NCBI GenBank assembly: GCA_035582835.1
Contig: JAYKAV010003105.1
Location: 214,080 to 278,079, forward strand
Length of the DNA stretch: 64,000 bases
Direction: 5' to 3'
Source: Phoebastria nigripes
Lineage: Eukaryota > Chordata > Aves > Procellariiformes > Diomedeidae
Each line of letters starts with the position of its first letter. Position 1 is the stretch's first letter. Positions 13,910-57,600 of this stretch are shown piece after piece. The notes beneath the pieces were generated by a model that was not told the DNA's origin, did no database searches, and was given only the letters and a program-made list of their open reading frames with translations. Both the position numbers and the translations under genes were made by a program.

Positions 13910-14330
13910 TACTTTGCTAGCAAACCTTAAGCTGGACTTGCCAGGAAGTAGAAGACCTACGTCTGGAAAGACTCCAGGTCTGAGTCAATAACCAGGTAAG
14001 GGACACAGGGTCCATGCATAGACATTAGATCACCACCTGGTGATCTAGTATTTGAGGGATGCATGAACAAGGCGTGCATGTGAGAACCGTGCATGAGTCT
14101 GTGCATCTGTTTTGCTACTGAACATCAAGCCAGACTACCTGGTAAGTACAGGAGGCCCTGCATAGTGGGTAAGGGCCAAGGGTCTATGCAGGGATGTTAG
14201 AGCCCACACTGATATTAGAGAGATCTGTGAATGTGGATGTATTTGGGAAGCTAGAGAGCAAGGGCTGATGTTTTCACTAACGAGCTTCAACCCTTACCAG
14301 CTGGAAAGGAGAAAGAGGACTGAGCTATCT
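13910..14330 (+). repeat. Longer degenerate repeats adjoining the minisatellite
   Basis: Blocks such as GGTAAGGGACACAGGGTCCATGC and GGTAAGGGCCAAGGGTCTATGC (about 180 bp apart), and paired AAGCTGGACTTGCCAGGAAGT / AAGCCAGACTACCTGGTAAGT, show at least two diverged copies of a larger unit. Confidence 0.6.
14026..14047. repeat. Inverted repeat TAGATCACCA-CC-TGGTGATCTA
   Basis: Ten-base perfect arms with a two-base centre, inside the degenerate repeat block. A short near-palindrome. Confidence 0.9.
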
Positions 14331-14339
14331 GCATTTCTG

Positions 14340-15795
14340 TTTATGTGAATGCTGGTAGTTCACGATGTCGGCTAATTAACCGGTTACTGGTCTAGACTGG
14401 CTGACAGCTCTTAGAGCTACATCCTTCATACTCCTCTTGACTACAGTTCTCACAAAAGCCATGCCAACAACTTATTTTCTAACATAAAATAGAAGAATGT
14501 TCCTTCCTCTCTCCATCACTGCTTCTCTCTCCCTCATTCCCTGTGATTGGGCACTTGATTACCACAGATCAGGTGATATTAAGCTTGGTAATTTTAACCT
14601 TTGCTCCCTCAGGTTGCTTAATTAACATTTGTATTGTGTCTCTTACTTTGCATATGGGCCTTGCTAGAATCATAACCCTCCTACAGCCATGAATACTAGA
14701 GATTTAGGAATATTATTCTCCTTGTAATTGTCTCCTCAGAAATAAGTGTCCAGAAACTTTAAAAACACATAGTAAAACAAAGAAAAGCAAAAAATATCAT
14801 TAAAACGCTATGAAAATTAGTCTAAAACTATATATTTTGCAGTCTAATTAAAAAAAAGAAAAAAAAAGGAAAGATGTATCCTTTTTGTCAGAAAAATCTG
14901 TCAGAAAGCCACTGTGTTTTGGGACAGAAATATTCCCTGAGAGGTGGCTGAAGTTTGCTCCTTTTTATTTTTTTAAAGCAAGCTGAAAAAACTTTATGAG
15001 AATGTTCTGCAAGGATGATTCTTGGGAAATTGCTCTTCAACATGTACCAAGCTTCATACCTCTCCCACCTCTGCAGTTTTACATTAAAAAAAAAAAAAAA
15101 CCCACACATACAAGAAAGTTTCCACAATCAAAGTAAAAAGCAGTGTTGCTACAAAGGACAAAAGTTGTGTGATCAAGCTATAGGCAGAAGACAAGCAAGA
15201 GAGTATGAGAAATACTCAGAAAGTTATCATGTACATCACTAAGCTACTTAAAACTTAACTCACATACTTCCATTCTCCTACCTGGAGAATGACTAATATT
15301 ACATCATGCCATACAAATACTAGGCAGTATTTAAATAGGTCCAATTCAAAAATCTCTTGAAAATTTAGATTAGATAACACTTTGAGAAACTAAACCTAAG
15401 TGTACCTAAAACATAAAGGATGCAATTTGAACCCTTACTATTTGTCTGGTCACTTGGACTGGTTGCATAAGACCACCACATTTTGGCATAGAGAGGAGCA
15501 ACACAGCAAAAATACCTAAGCTTCCATTCAAAGCTTCATAGAAGAAAATGCAAAACTGATTAAGAAAAGTAATGGCAATTTTATGGCTGCTGCACACATA
15601 AATGGAAAGGCAGCAATAAATTTACCACACTCTTAGAGTACAGCATATACTAAATTAATTGGAACTAACTCAGTCTGCAATATTATCTGATTTTTCATTT
15701 GGAAGGTGATTAATTAATTCAGAAAAAAAAAATCTCCTTCCCCCATTATATTTCTCCTCTTGTTCCTCCATTTCACTTAACCACACACACAGAGC
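14340..15795. other. Gene-free sequence
   Basis: AT-rich with poly-A runs (for example near 15084). No gene or RNA recognised. Confidence 0.65.
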
Positions 15796-15796
15796 T

Positions 15797-15960
15797 TTAG
15801 AATAAATTTGGTTAGAAGTGACCTCTAGAGGTCACCTAGTCCAACCCCTGCTCGCAGGAGGGCTGATTAGCTCAGGCTGAGGAGGGATTTGGTCACTCAA
15901 GTCTTGAATACCACATGGGCTCTGGGCAGCCCACCCCAGCACCTGACACCCCTCAGAGGA
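15797..15960 (-). mobile_element. CR1 LINE 3'-end fragment
   Basis: Read on the minus strand it contains CTCAGCCTGAGCTAATCAGC, then CCTCCTGCGAGCAGGGGTTG, then GACTAGGTGACCTCTAGAGG, the characteristic 3' end of avian CR1. Only the 3' untranslated end is present, as usual for 5'-truncated copies. GC-rich sequence up to about 16090 may be more of the same element but is not securely assigned. Confidence 0.85.
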
Positions 15961-16099
15961 ACATGAGCACCGCCACAGAGCTGTGCTACCGCAGCACCCG
16001 CGGCCAGCCCCAGCACCTCCGAGACACCCTCACACCTGTGCCACCCCTGCCTCCTGCCCCTGCACCGCCAAGCTGATCCGCTCCGCAGAGCGACATTCA

Positions 16100-17130
16100 C
16101 AAACAGGCAGGCTTTAACACTGTTCTACTTAGCACAACAGAGGTTAAACTTAGGCCTGATCCAAGCNCAGGGAAGTGCTCTGGCAAAACCCTTCAGGCCT
16201 GTACTGAAACAATAGTGCTCCCACACCATAGTGCAGCTTGGTTTTGCCTAAGTTGACGGACGCTGTTATAGCTGTACTGTAGCTAGAAAAAAATTGACTA
16301 GTACTTAGCATTCTCCTAATTAGAATCAGAACTACTTACTAGATCTGTGCAAGGCACTTACATGCTACTCAGAAGCCTCGTAGCTGAAGCAGTAGAGGCG
16401 TTCCCCTGCCTGCAGACCCGGTCCCAGAGGTAGAAAACCCCTCAGCCAGCCCCAGATGAGACTGCATGTTCCCCAGATTCTGCTGTTCTCTCCCGTGGGA
16501 AAAAACACAGCCACTGGTGGCTACTCTCACCCTGCAGAGACCACAACTGTAGAGCTGTAAGGATAAGATGGCTTAACACTATTTAGACAGTGTATGACAA
16601 ATCCATTTTATAATTCAGCATAGCATTGTGTAATAGTATGGTCCTGTGATGCAGTAACATTTACTACCCAGTTGTGTTTCTGTTTATTACAGGTTGGGAT
16701 GCTGGTTTCCCTTTCTCATTTGTTGTTGCTTTTTAACTGACCTACAGAAAGATGCGACTCTTGCAAGAACCAAAGAGTTGTGTCCCACAGTCCCCAGTCC
16801 CTTCCCGGAGCTGACACCTTTCTGAAGAAAAAGTTCAACTGATTACATCATTTGTGAGTTCCACGTGCTCCAGCTGTGCTGGTTTAAACATATTTAATTT
16901 ACTGCTGCTTCCCATACACCTCATCAAGAAAGTGTGTTCAGCTGCCTGGAATTCTGTTGTCTGAAATAGGGCTCCCTGTTGCTTTCAGAAACATATTCAA
17001 GTCATAAACCCTACAGTTTTCCACTGGGGAAAAAAAAAGGTTGATACAGAAACCTACTGACAAGAGGATAAAAATGTCGTAAGAAAAGAAAAATAAGACG
17101 TGGTAAATTAAGCTAAACCTTTAACTTCCC
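16100..17130. other. Gene-free sequence before the SEL1L CpG island
   Basis: Intermediate base composition, no recognised gene or repeat. Confidence 0.65.
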
Positions 17131-17688
17131 TTTCCAGGAACCCCTTAAGAGAGGCTGGGGCTACAGCTCTGACTTTTGCCCTGCTCTGTGTCACGAAACC
17201 TGTAGCCAGCCTAGCGGCCCAAAGACCCGCCCCAGAGAGGAACGTTCGCTCGTCATAGTCAGCGAGTGTTTTTCCCACCCCGTCTCTCCGCTACGCCCAC
17301 CCGCCTCCTCACGACACCCCTACGGCACGCTAAAGCCACACTTTCGCAGTTGACGCTACCCGGCCCTCACCGCCCACGGACGCCCCCGCCAGCCCCCCTC
17401 CCCTCCCCGCTGCCCCGCCCCCGCGTTTCCGACCGCTACAAGCGGCCACCGAAAGGCCGCTCGCCTACAGGTCGGGCCCCGCGGCACGGAGCCGGGGCCC
17501 CACGCCCCGGCCGGCCTCTAGGCTTCAAATCGGAAGGACGGCGCTGTGGCCGGGCCCCGGCACCCAGCTCGGGGCGGAGCTGCAGGCGGCCGAGGGTGGC
17601 TGCCGGCCGTGCCACCTCACGGCCGGGCCGGCGGGCGGCACCGCCCCCCCCTCGGCTCCCTGCGCAGTTCGGCGCGGGGGGTTGTGGG

Positions 17689-17696
17689 TGACGTAG
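17689..17696 (+). promoter_or_regulatory. CRE/UPRE-like TGACGTAG
   Basis: TGACGTAG has one mismatch to the XBP1/ATF6 UPRE core TGACGTGG and contains the CRE half-site TGACG. It lies about 415 bp upstream of the ATG. Single short motif, weak evidence alone. Confidence 0.3.
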
Positions 17697-17759
17697 TCCC
17701 TGCCCCCCGTGGGCGGGGACCCCAGCTGTCCCTTGGTCACCGGCTGCGCCCTGCCCTTC

Positions 17760-17784
17760 GCAAGGCACTGCGGGCGTTGTAGGA
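17760..17784 (-). promoter_or_regulatory. ZNF143/THAP11-like promoter motif
   Basis: The 25 bp from GCAAGGCACTG to GTTGTAGGA resemble the mammalian ZNF143 site (ACTACAA-TTCCCA type on the opposite strand) with a few mismatches. Such motifs mark CpG-island housekeeping promoters near the start site. Confidence 0.45.
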
Positions 17785-17793
17785 ACGGGCGCG

Positions 17794-17807
17794 CGAGCCA
17801 ATCGGCG
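17794..17807 (+). promoter_or_regulatory. NF-Y box, first copy of a 14-bp direct repeat
   Basis: CGAGCCAATCGGCG, repeated exactly at 17919-17932 where it overlaps the ERSE-like site. The CCAAT core is 17798-17802. In this first copy the base block nine bases on is TATTT, so it is an NF-Y site but not an ERSE. Confidence 0.6.
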
Positions 17808-17876
17808 CCGTTATTTCGGAAGGGCGCGCTCGCGTGGCCCGCCTCCCTGAGGCACGTGCTTTCCTTTTGCGAGTCC

Positions 17877-17881
17877 ATTGG
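17877..17881 (-). promoter_or_regulatory. Inverted CCAAT box
   Basis: ATTGG on the plus strand. It sits between the two forward CCAAT boxes, 24 bp downstream of a CACGTG E-box. Confidence 0.5.
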
Positions 17882-17922
17882 CCAAGGAGAGGGCGTGACC
17901 GACGATCCGTACCTCCCCCGAG

Positions 17923-17941
17923 CCAATCGGCGTGGGCCATG
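17923..17941 (+). promoter_or_regulatory. ER stress element-like site
   Basis: CCAAT, nine bases (CGGCGTGGG), then CCATG. The ATF6/NF-Y ERSE consensus is CCAAT-N9-CCACG, so the spacing is exact and one base differs. SEL1L is a known unfolded-protein-response target, and the site lies about 170 bp upstream of the ATG, a typical ERSE position. Confidence 0.6.
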
Positions 17942-18011
17942 TAGAGCAAGCCGTTCCCCGGGGGGTTGCGTGTGCTGCGGCCAGCAGTCGGTAGTTGGTC
18001 GTCAGCGCGGC

Positions 18012-18022
18012 CCACGGATTGG
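18012..18022. promoter_or_regulatory. CCACG-N-ATTGG composite
   Basis: CCACG, one base, ATTGG. ERSE-II is ATTGG-N-CCACG; here the halves are in the opposite order, so ATF6/NF-Y use is uncertain, but the CCAAT box itself (minus strand) is intact. Confidence 0.4.
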
Positions 18023-18069
18023 TGGCGGCGGGGCGGTGGGCGGGGCGAGGAAGCCGGACTCGGAGCCCC

Positions 18070-18090
18070 TCGGCGGCGGCGGCGGCGGCC
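18070..18090 (+). repeat. Short CGG run in the SEL1L 5' leader
   Basis: About six CGG/GGC triplets end 19 bases before the start codon, probably within the 5' UTR. No ATG lies between this run and the chosen start. Confidence 0.7.
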
Positions 18091-18108
18091 CCTCAGGAGC
18101 CCAGCGGG

Positions 18109-50771
<32,663 letters not shown>

Positions 50772-52237
50772 CAACAAGAGCCTCAGTGAAAGAACTGGAT
50801 TTTTCCAAAAGGAACAATTTTCATTGTGATTTAGGACTTTGGATCAACGGTCCCTCCCCCAAAAGAGGCGCAAAGAAGTTTAAAAAAAAAAAAAAAAAAA
50901 AAGTCTGAAAGCTGCTTAGAATGATGCCTTTTTTCAGGGATAAGAAAATTCTTTTGAAACTGATTTGAATGTTATTTCAGTGCCAATGGAATAACACTAT
51001 GGCTTTTTTCATGGAAACACAAGAGTGCTACTACAAAAATGTTGCCTGCTGTATCTAGTTCCTCTTTATTCAGAGTCCTTTTCATCTCCTAGAGAGAGCA
51101 GAAGGCTAGCATTGGAAGGTTTTTGCCTGCTTGATAGCAGTTGCCCTATATAAAAGTAATAACAATAATAATTTCATGNCCAATTTAAGTCCAAGAAGCT
51201 GAACTATATTCAAACTCTAAAAAGACTAGAGCTGTATGAACTTATATTCTGATCTGCATCCCAAGTATTTCTACAATCCTTATTTCGTTATTTCTTAGTA
51301 TTTCTTACACTTTGGTCTTTTATGCTGTCTTGGATGGTTTAACATGAATTATTTATAAACGCTGTAAAACTAAGCCAGCAAACATGCCACTCTCCACTTG
51401 TGCTTTTTTGTTTTGAGTATTCTCCTCCATTCCCCTTAGACGAGACTAGACAGTTCTCAGCAGACAGTATGTAGCCCAGGAGGCAGATTGGGACAGATTG
51501 GGTCTGTAAAGCTCATCAGTTGAAAACTATCCACACAATGCCCAGATCTCACATCCTTCTAAAACTTTGGAGCCTGTGTACTTTGCAATGCTTCATGACA
51601 TAAAACCAAATTGATAGTGTCCCTAAATTATTTAAACTTACTCTTACAAAGAGACTGAGTCTAGATTGCAGAAAGCACCAGTATTATTGTGGACACTGAA
51701 GAAAGGACAGAGCCAGAAATCTCAATGAGTTAGCTTACATTTTTTTTGTTTTGTTTTTAGAGGTGGAAGTTCTGTATTTAATTGTCAGCAATCCTGTAAG
51801 TGATCTGCACTGCAAGAAGGAAACATATGTGGTATCTCATGCATGCATCTGTTTAATGCATCTACAAAAAACGGCTGCAGAGATGCATACTCTATACAAA
51901 AGGGCATGGGCTTATGCCAGTGATGCTACTCCAAAGTTTGGCTGACTGATAAAAATTGTGTGTTAGATTACAGTAGTGCTCTGGCTGTCGCCAACCTCTC
52001 CTGTACCTGGCATACATGAGAAAGTCAAAGTAACNTCTCTGGCTGTGCCATCTTGTGGATCCCTTGTAGCAAGAAAATCCAAAGAGAAAGAAGACTAATG
52101 GTTTGTGGCTTCTTGATACCACCAGGACAGTGCAAAGGCCTTCTAATGAGTGTAAAGAATACGACCTATGGACTGATGTTTTTAGACTGCAAGAGGAATC
52201 TTCACTTAGTAACAAATTTCATTGAACTATAATTTCA

Positions 52238-52264
52238 GGGGTTGGGGGTGGGAAGCAGCGGGGG
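52238..52264 (+). other. G-quadruplex motif in the SEL1L 3' UTR
   Basis: G runs of 4, 5, 3 and 5 separated by TT, T and AAGCAGC, which meets the G3+N1-7 rule on the transcribed (RNA-like) strand. Confidence 0.7.
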
Positions 52265-52909
52265 AGTAGCTTAGGCAAGAAATGCAGAAGTTTCTGTTCT
52301 TATTTACCAATGGCAGTTAAATATTTGTTTCTGTACTAGCATTAAATCCTCTGAATATACTGTCTTAAAGCTGAATGAAATACAAATAAGGCTTTAGCTG
52401 CTTTCTGACAAAAGCTGTTGTGTTTAAAGGGTTAAGGGCTTCCTTTCATGCAAATATTTTTCCAGTGGATTGGCAGCAGCATATCAATATGTTTTATTTA
52501 GAATTGAGATTTTGGTATGGTTTCATACTTAGTACATTTGTAAGGAGACCGTTGCACAATAGATCTGTAGTTTGGGAAGGAAGATAAGCAATCCACTCTT
52601 TTGTAAACTGAAATGTCATGGATGACTAGTATTAAAATATAGGTAGAACTTCTCAGTACTTCAAAATGCTTATGCTGGTTATGTGAAGACAAATCTTTCA
52701 TTTTAGTTTGGAGGGTTGCAGCATGTGATAGAGGAATGTCTTGTTCAGTCTTAATCATCATTAGCAGATGGAACAGTATTGAACTTAAATGTAGTGTCTA
52801 AAATGTACAGCACTCCCCAGCTGCATTTCTAAGATATCTGTGACTTCTGAACACTCCCTCTGAAGTATTTTTGCCTCTGTCACTTAATAGCTCTTTTTAG
52901 CTTGGCATG

Positions 52910-52915
52910 AATAAA
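52910..52915 (+). terminator. SEL1L: Internal poly(A) signal AATAAA
   Basis: Canonical hexamer about 2.1 kb after the stop. The downstream region is U-rich. Candidate proximal site for a short 3' UTR. Confidence 0.4.
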
Positions 52916-53217
52916 TTAAAGATTATATGGAAAATATTTTTCAGTTAAAAACCATTGGTTCATTGGTATTGGTCTCTTAGGATGTTTAACAATTTTGTTA
53001 CTGCATTATTAAAATGTTTTGGTTGTTTGATCTATTAGAACTAAATTCTAAAAGTTCTATCCTATTTGCATGAGAATCTCATCATTGCTGCTATGTGACA
53101 GTCTTACAGCTGACTTTCACTGAACCTGATGCATTTTTACATCCAAGAAATCAGCAGAAGAAAGCGATTGAAGATCAGCAAGTTATTTCACTTTAAAGAA
53201 CTGCTTTTTGAAGAAGC

Positions 53218-53223
53218 AATAAA
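53218..53223 (+). terminator. SEL1L: Internal poly(A) signal AATAAA
   Basis: Canonical hexamer followed within 30 bases by a T/C-rich stretch. Candidate intermediate poly(A) site. Confidence 0.4.
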
Positions 53224-54112
53224 GAAGTCTTTCTCCTGCTTTTTTCCCTTCCACCAAATTACTACCACTAACTTTTTCAGATGACATTCATTTGAATGAA
53301 GTGGTAGTTGTAAAAAGGTACTTACCATAAGTAATGGCGAGTTAACTCAGGGATCAAAGAAATGAGTAAGTTTTCTAAATCAGTTGTCTACAACATGACT
53401 TAAGTTTTTGTGACAATCTGTTGCTACTCTGTTCTAAAACTTGCATTCTGAGGGAAGTATATTTAATTCTTAATAGCAGTATGTTTCTTGTTGTGCACTC
53501 AATTTATCAAGCAGATTTTTTTCCTAAAGGAGCTGGGTTGCTCAGTTTACTGAAGTGAAGTACTGTTCCCTTTTGGTAGCAGACAGGTTGTCTTAAGGTT
53601 TATATGGCAGGAGTATTTTAGAAGGGAAACTTCATTTAGGAGAAGCCTTTCTGGGTATGTTCAGCATGCTTTGAATGGAAAAATTGTATTCTTTCTCTGT
53701 AGTAACGTAGGCCAGAGCCTGCCTATTTGACCTTCCCGGACACATGCTCTTCTCTCCCTGCACGGAGAATGGAACTACAGAGCAGTAACTGTTGTTGGTG
53801 GGAGTTTTGTGTGTCGGAAAACTGTGGAAAGATATGGTGGAAAACATTGTTCTGCATTCAAATTATTAATCAAACACACTTGCTGGTTGAAAGAAATACT
53901 GAACTGTTGCGAAAACAGGATTCTAGTTCATTGCTCTGGTGAAACTTGTCCCAGAGCTGTCTGTTGAAATATTTTCCTTGCTTTATATTGTCCATCATGG
54001 GACAATGTAATAGAAGATAAGGCCTTTGATACAGACATCCCAATGAGACTCTTACGAGACAGTTTTACTCACTTTTTAGTCATCTTCCATAAGTCAGTTG
54101 CTCTTATTAAAG

Positions 54113-54132
54113 TAAATAAATAAATAAATAAA
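54113..54132 (+). repeat. (TAAA)5 microsatellite in the 3' UTR
   Basis: Five TAAA units, which also create overlapping AATAAA hexamers. Upstream of the distal signal. Confidence 0.9.
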
Positions 54133-54586
54133 CCACCACACCCTATCAAATGTTACTCTTTTTGGAGAAGGACATTAAAACATGGATTGTGAAAGGACTT
54201 CTAAGACTATGCATTATCTAGTTTCCACCTATTATATGCTAGTTTTGGCCTATAAAAGGGGATCACACTCACCTTTGCAAGTTGCTTCCTTTTTAGATAG
54301 GCAACAATGAACTGAAATTCTATTTTTGTTTCAGAGAATATTAAACTAAAAAGATTTAGTTTGATTTGAACTACTGCAAATGCATATGGCAAATAAGGAC
54401 TATTGGGGGGGAACCCTTTGTTTTTATCAGCTGCAGTTCTTTAAAGGGTCTTGTAGGAGTTTTGTAAATTTATTTTGTATTTAAAATCAGTATAAAGGCT
54501 GGTCAAATGTAATATAATTGTGTAAACAAATTCTGTTAATAGAAAGATGTACAGATTCATTTTGTACTGTATCTTTAATCTTGTGA

Positions 54587-54592
54587 AATAAA
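54587..54592 (+). terminator. SEL1L: Distal poly(A) signal of SEL1L
   Basis: AATAAA followed by GACACCACC and then the GU-rich CTGTGTGGTT and CAGTGTTCACAGTGG, the expected arrangement of cleavage site and downstream element. The upstream 100 bases are AU-rich with UGUA-type motifs. Best candidate for the main 3' end. Confidence 0.7.
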
Positions 54593-54609
54593 GACACCAC
54601 CTGTGTGGT

Positions 54610-57600
54610 TACCCTCAGTGTTCACAGTGGTTATGATAACAGAGGATGTCAGTTGTTAGTCATATGCACTGATACNTGGCACTGCTAAATGCATCGCTTC
54701 CTATAAGGATACTCACACTTCTTTCACTTCGATTCCTCTTCAAAAAAAAAAAAAAAATCTGTTAATTTAGAGGCGGCATAGAAAGCGGAATAGGAATAGA
54801 ATAGAANAGAAAATTATGCATTGTATCTTCACCTGTGCTAGAAATTTGCCCTGTGTGTGTATGTGCGTGACCCTTTCTTCAGTGTATACAGCACCTGTAC
54901 TGTGTGTGGCAGACACAGAACTGCTGTGTGATTCAAGAATAGTGACCAGTAACTTGAGGATTACTACTGCATTTTCAATACTAATACAGGGATACTACAG
55001 TGACTAGAAACAGATACTGGGGGAGCAACTACCCCAAGCTGACAAGTTTGCTTCCTTTTCAGGCATTTTTCAACCCAGTCATCCCTTCAGGCTCCACCTG
55101 TTGAGACTCTTGAGTCCTCCCTTGTTAAATGTGTTATGTCGGTTTGCTTTCCAATGTGCTTGTTAATTTAGAAGAAAACAATTAGGGAGAAGGAAAGTAA
55201 GGAGAGTGAGGGAGCAATGATAATGGCTGTGGAAGGCATCAATAGGTGAACTGTCTCGGGCATCAGCCCAAGTTACATACTTTTCTGAAGTATTGGGATG
55301 CTTCCCACATTGTCTGCTGCTGCCAATAGCACTTGTTGCAGGTAGGAAACAGAGCTGCTGGTACTAAAACCAGCTTGAGGCTGACTGATGTAGCTCCAGC
55401 TTAGTGAGGTCATCCCTCACCTTCCAAAAGAGCCCATGGCTTGAGGTGTGATTGCTGATGTGCTCAAGTGAGGTGGGGTCAGAAGTGTAGATAACCTTAT
55501 TTTGCCTGTAGTCAATAGGGAGTTGTTTTCTGTGGTGGGAATAGAGTACCAGGTATATAAATGATTGTGGGTTTGGGGTGGGGGGAAGGGGATTGGGGTT
55601 TTCTTGGGGTTTGGTTTTTTTGTTTTTGTTTTTTAAAGAAAGAGCCACTGAATAATGTTCATCAAAAACTAGTGTATTTGGTTTTGTTTCCTGGCTTGAT
55701 TGTTTTATGCTGCTTTATTCTTCTCAGTCTAAGACTAAAACACTTCATTTAAAATTAAAATATTAGTAGAAAGTATAGTTTGTAAACCTGCAACACCTGT
55801 TTCATTAGAATGTGTTATTTGGTATAATGCCAAAATGTTCTTGTTCATCTCTAAATGATCATGACCTTAATGGCATTTCTGAATCCTGACTTTAATTCCT
55901 ACTTTCATAAAGAATTCTTGAGGAAAAAAGTCATTCTAGTCTACTTGTTACAAAAAAAATTCAGAAGACTGTAAATGACTTCTTCCAAAGCTAAGTTGAG
56001 GGAGGGTGGTGTACCATCTATCCACGTAATGAATACTTTAACATTTAGTCTTAATTTTCATTTTCAGAAANAAAAATAAGGGGAGATGGAGCACCATTGT
56101 AGTTGCATTTCAGGTAGCAAGAAGTAAATGTGATTTAACTTCCACAGCACAGTAACTGAATTCTGTAGTGAGACAGAACGTTTTTACTCCAAAAGGTATC
56201 GGTGCCATTACTGCTTATTCTGGTAAGCTTTTCTGAGTGCAGCAGCATTTCAGACAGACCTCCACTGAAGGGATAGGTTGCTCACATTTTTATTTCATTG
56301 CTACCCAACTTTTTGGGCTTTCCACATAACACGGGTTGCAATTGCAGATTTTTGAAAACAACCTGGAAGAATATTAATTTTTGTGTCACAAAACACTTAA
56401 ATTATATTTCTCCAATTCTGCCATCAGGCATTTTCCATATTTCCTTCCTTATTTTTTTCCTATGCTTGTTTTTCTTCATATTTATCCTTCCTCCTAAACA
56501 CAGGCATAAACTGTACTGTAAAATTAGATGTTCCAGTTCCATCTGTTATTTATGAATGTAGCTCCATTTCTGTACAAGAGTCATACTAANTTTTTTCTCT
56601 TTTTATTGCTTCTAATTAATTGCTTTTGCTGCAAAAAAATTTGTACCTGGGGTGTGTGTTTGGAGCCACAAGGGGGCATCAGATATTAAATGGTGACTTG
56701 GACTTGCTAAAAAATATTTTGGGCCTCAAAGATTAGGGAAGAAGTAACTTCCACACTTTCAGTCATTGTCACATCATGGAAGGATGTGTGTGTGTATCTA
56801 CACATATATGTGTCTGTATATATATACACAATGAAAATGAAATAATTCAGTACTCTTGCTCTACAAATATGAGAGAAATAAAAGTCCAAAATGAAAAATC
56901 GCTGTAGCTTCTGGAAAGACCCAGTAAAGAATTACCTTCCCTGGACTGTTACAGCTTTTTAAATATGTATATCCATCATCCTGCTGTTATACTAGTCTGT
57001 CTTGCAACATCTTCCGGACTATTATGTACAGATAAAATGTGGACTAGTTGGGCACAGCTTCCAGGACAGTGGCTACTTTTGCAAAGTTAAATCCAGATTT
57101 TCTTAAGAGTATAAATTCTTTCCCACTAAAGCAAGTGAAAATGTTTACCAACAGGTGATGAAGATTTCTTTTAAAATCACTTTTTCACTGAGACCATCTG
57201 GTGGAATATTTGAGCTATCCAAATAACTTGAAATCTGTATTTTACAGTATTTTACAGTATTTGTTTCTGTCCAATCTTACTTTAAAGTTTGGTAGGCTCT
57301 GGACTTTGCTATATACTGAAATTCCATTAATTAATGGCATTTTAGGTGCTTCTCANTAAGATTTTTTGTATTTGGAAAGTTTCCCCAGATCTATTCAACA
57401 ACAATTTTAAAGGAAAAGCTTGCTTGCATTACTAGTATTAAAAATGGATATGGGGCAGGGGGAGGGAATCAAATATGCTTCATAGACTTTAAAGTCATTA
57501 TTATAGCTGATGTTAAAACTACCAAAGAAATACGCAGCATGTTCCAGTTTAAGGCTTATAACTTTGGATTATAAAAATGATACTTCTTGGAGAATCATCC

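Larger units (their letters stand above)
50772..54607 (+). other. SEL1L: SEL1L 3' untranslated region
   Basis: About 3.8 kb between the stop codon and the best poly(A) site. It contains a 22-base A tract just after the stop region (near 50881), a G-quadruplex motif at 52238, a TAAA repeat at 54113 and three poly(A) signal candidates, so shorter isoforms are possible. A long 3' UTR is also known in mammalian SEL1L. The end is inferred from the signal, not from transcript data. Confidence 0.75.

Noticed and set aside
17939..17944. ATG-TAG start-stop upstream ORF
   Set aside because: It overlaps the ERSE-like site, which should lie upstream of the transcription start, so it is probably not in the mRNA.
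50881..50902. 22-A run after the SEL1L stop as a retroposed poly(A) tail or 3' end
   Set aside because: No poly(A) signal lies just upstream and no target duplication is seen; the transcript is expected to continue to the distal signal.
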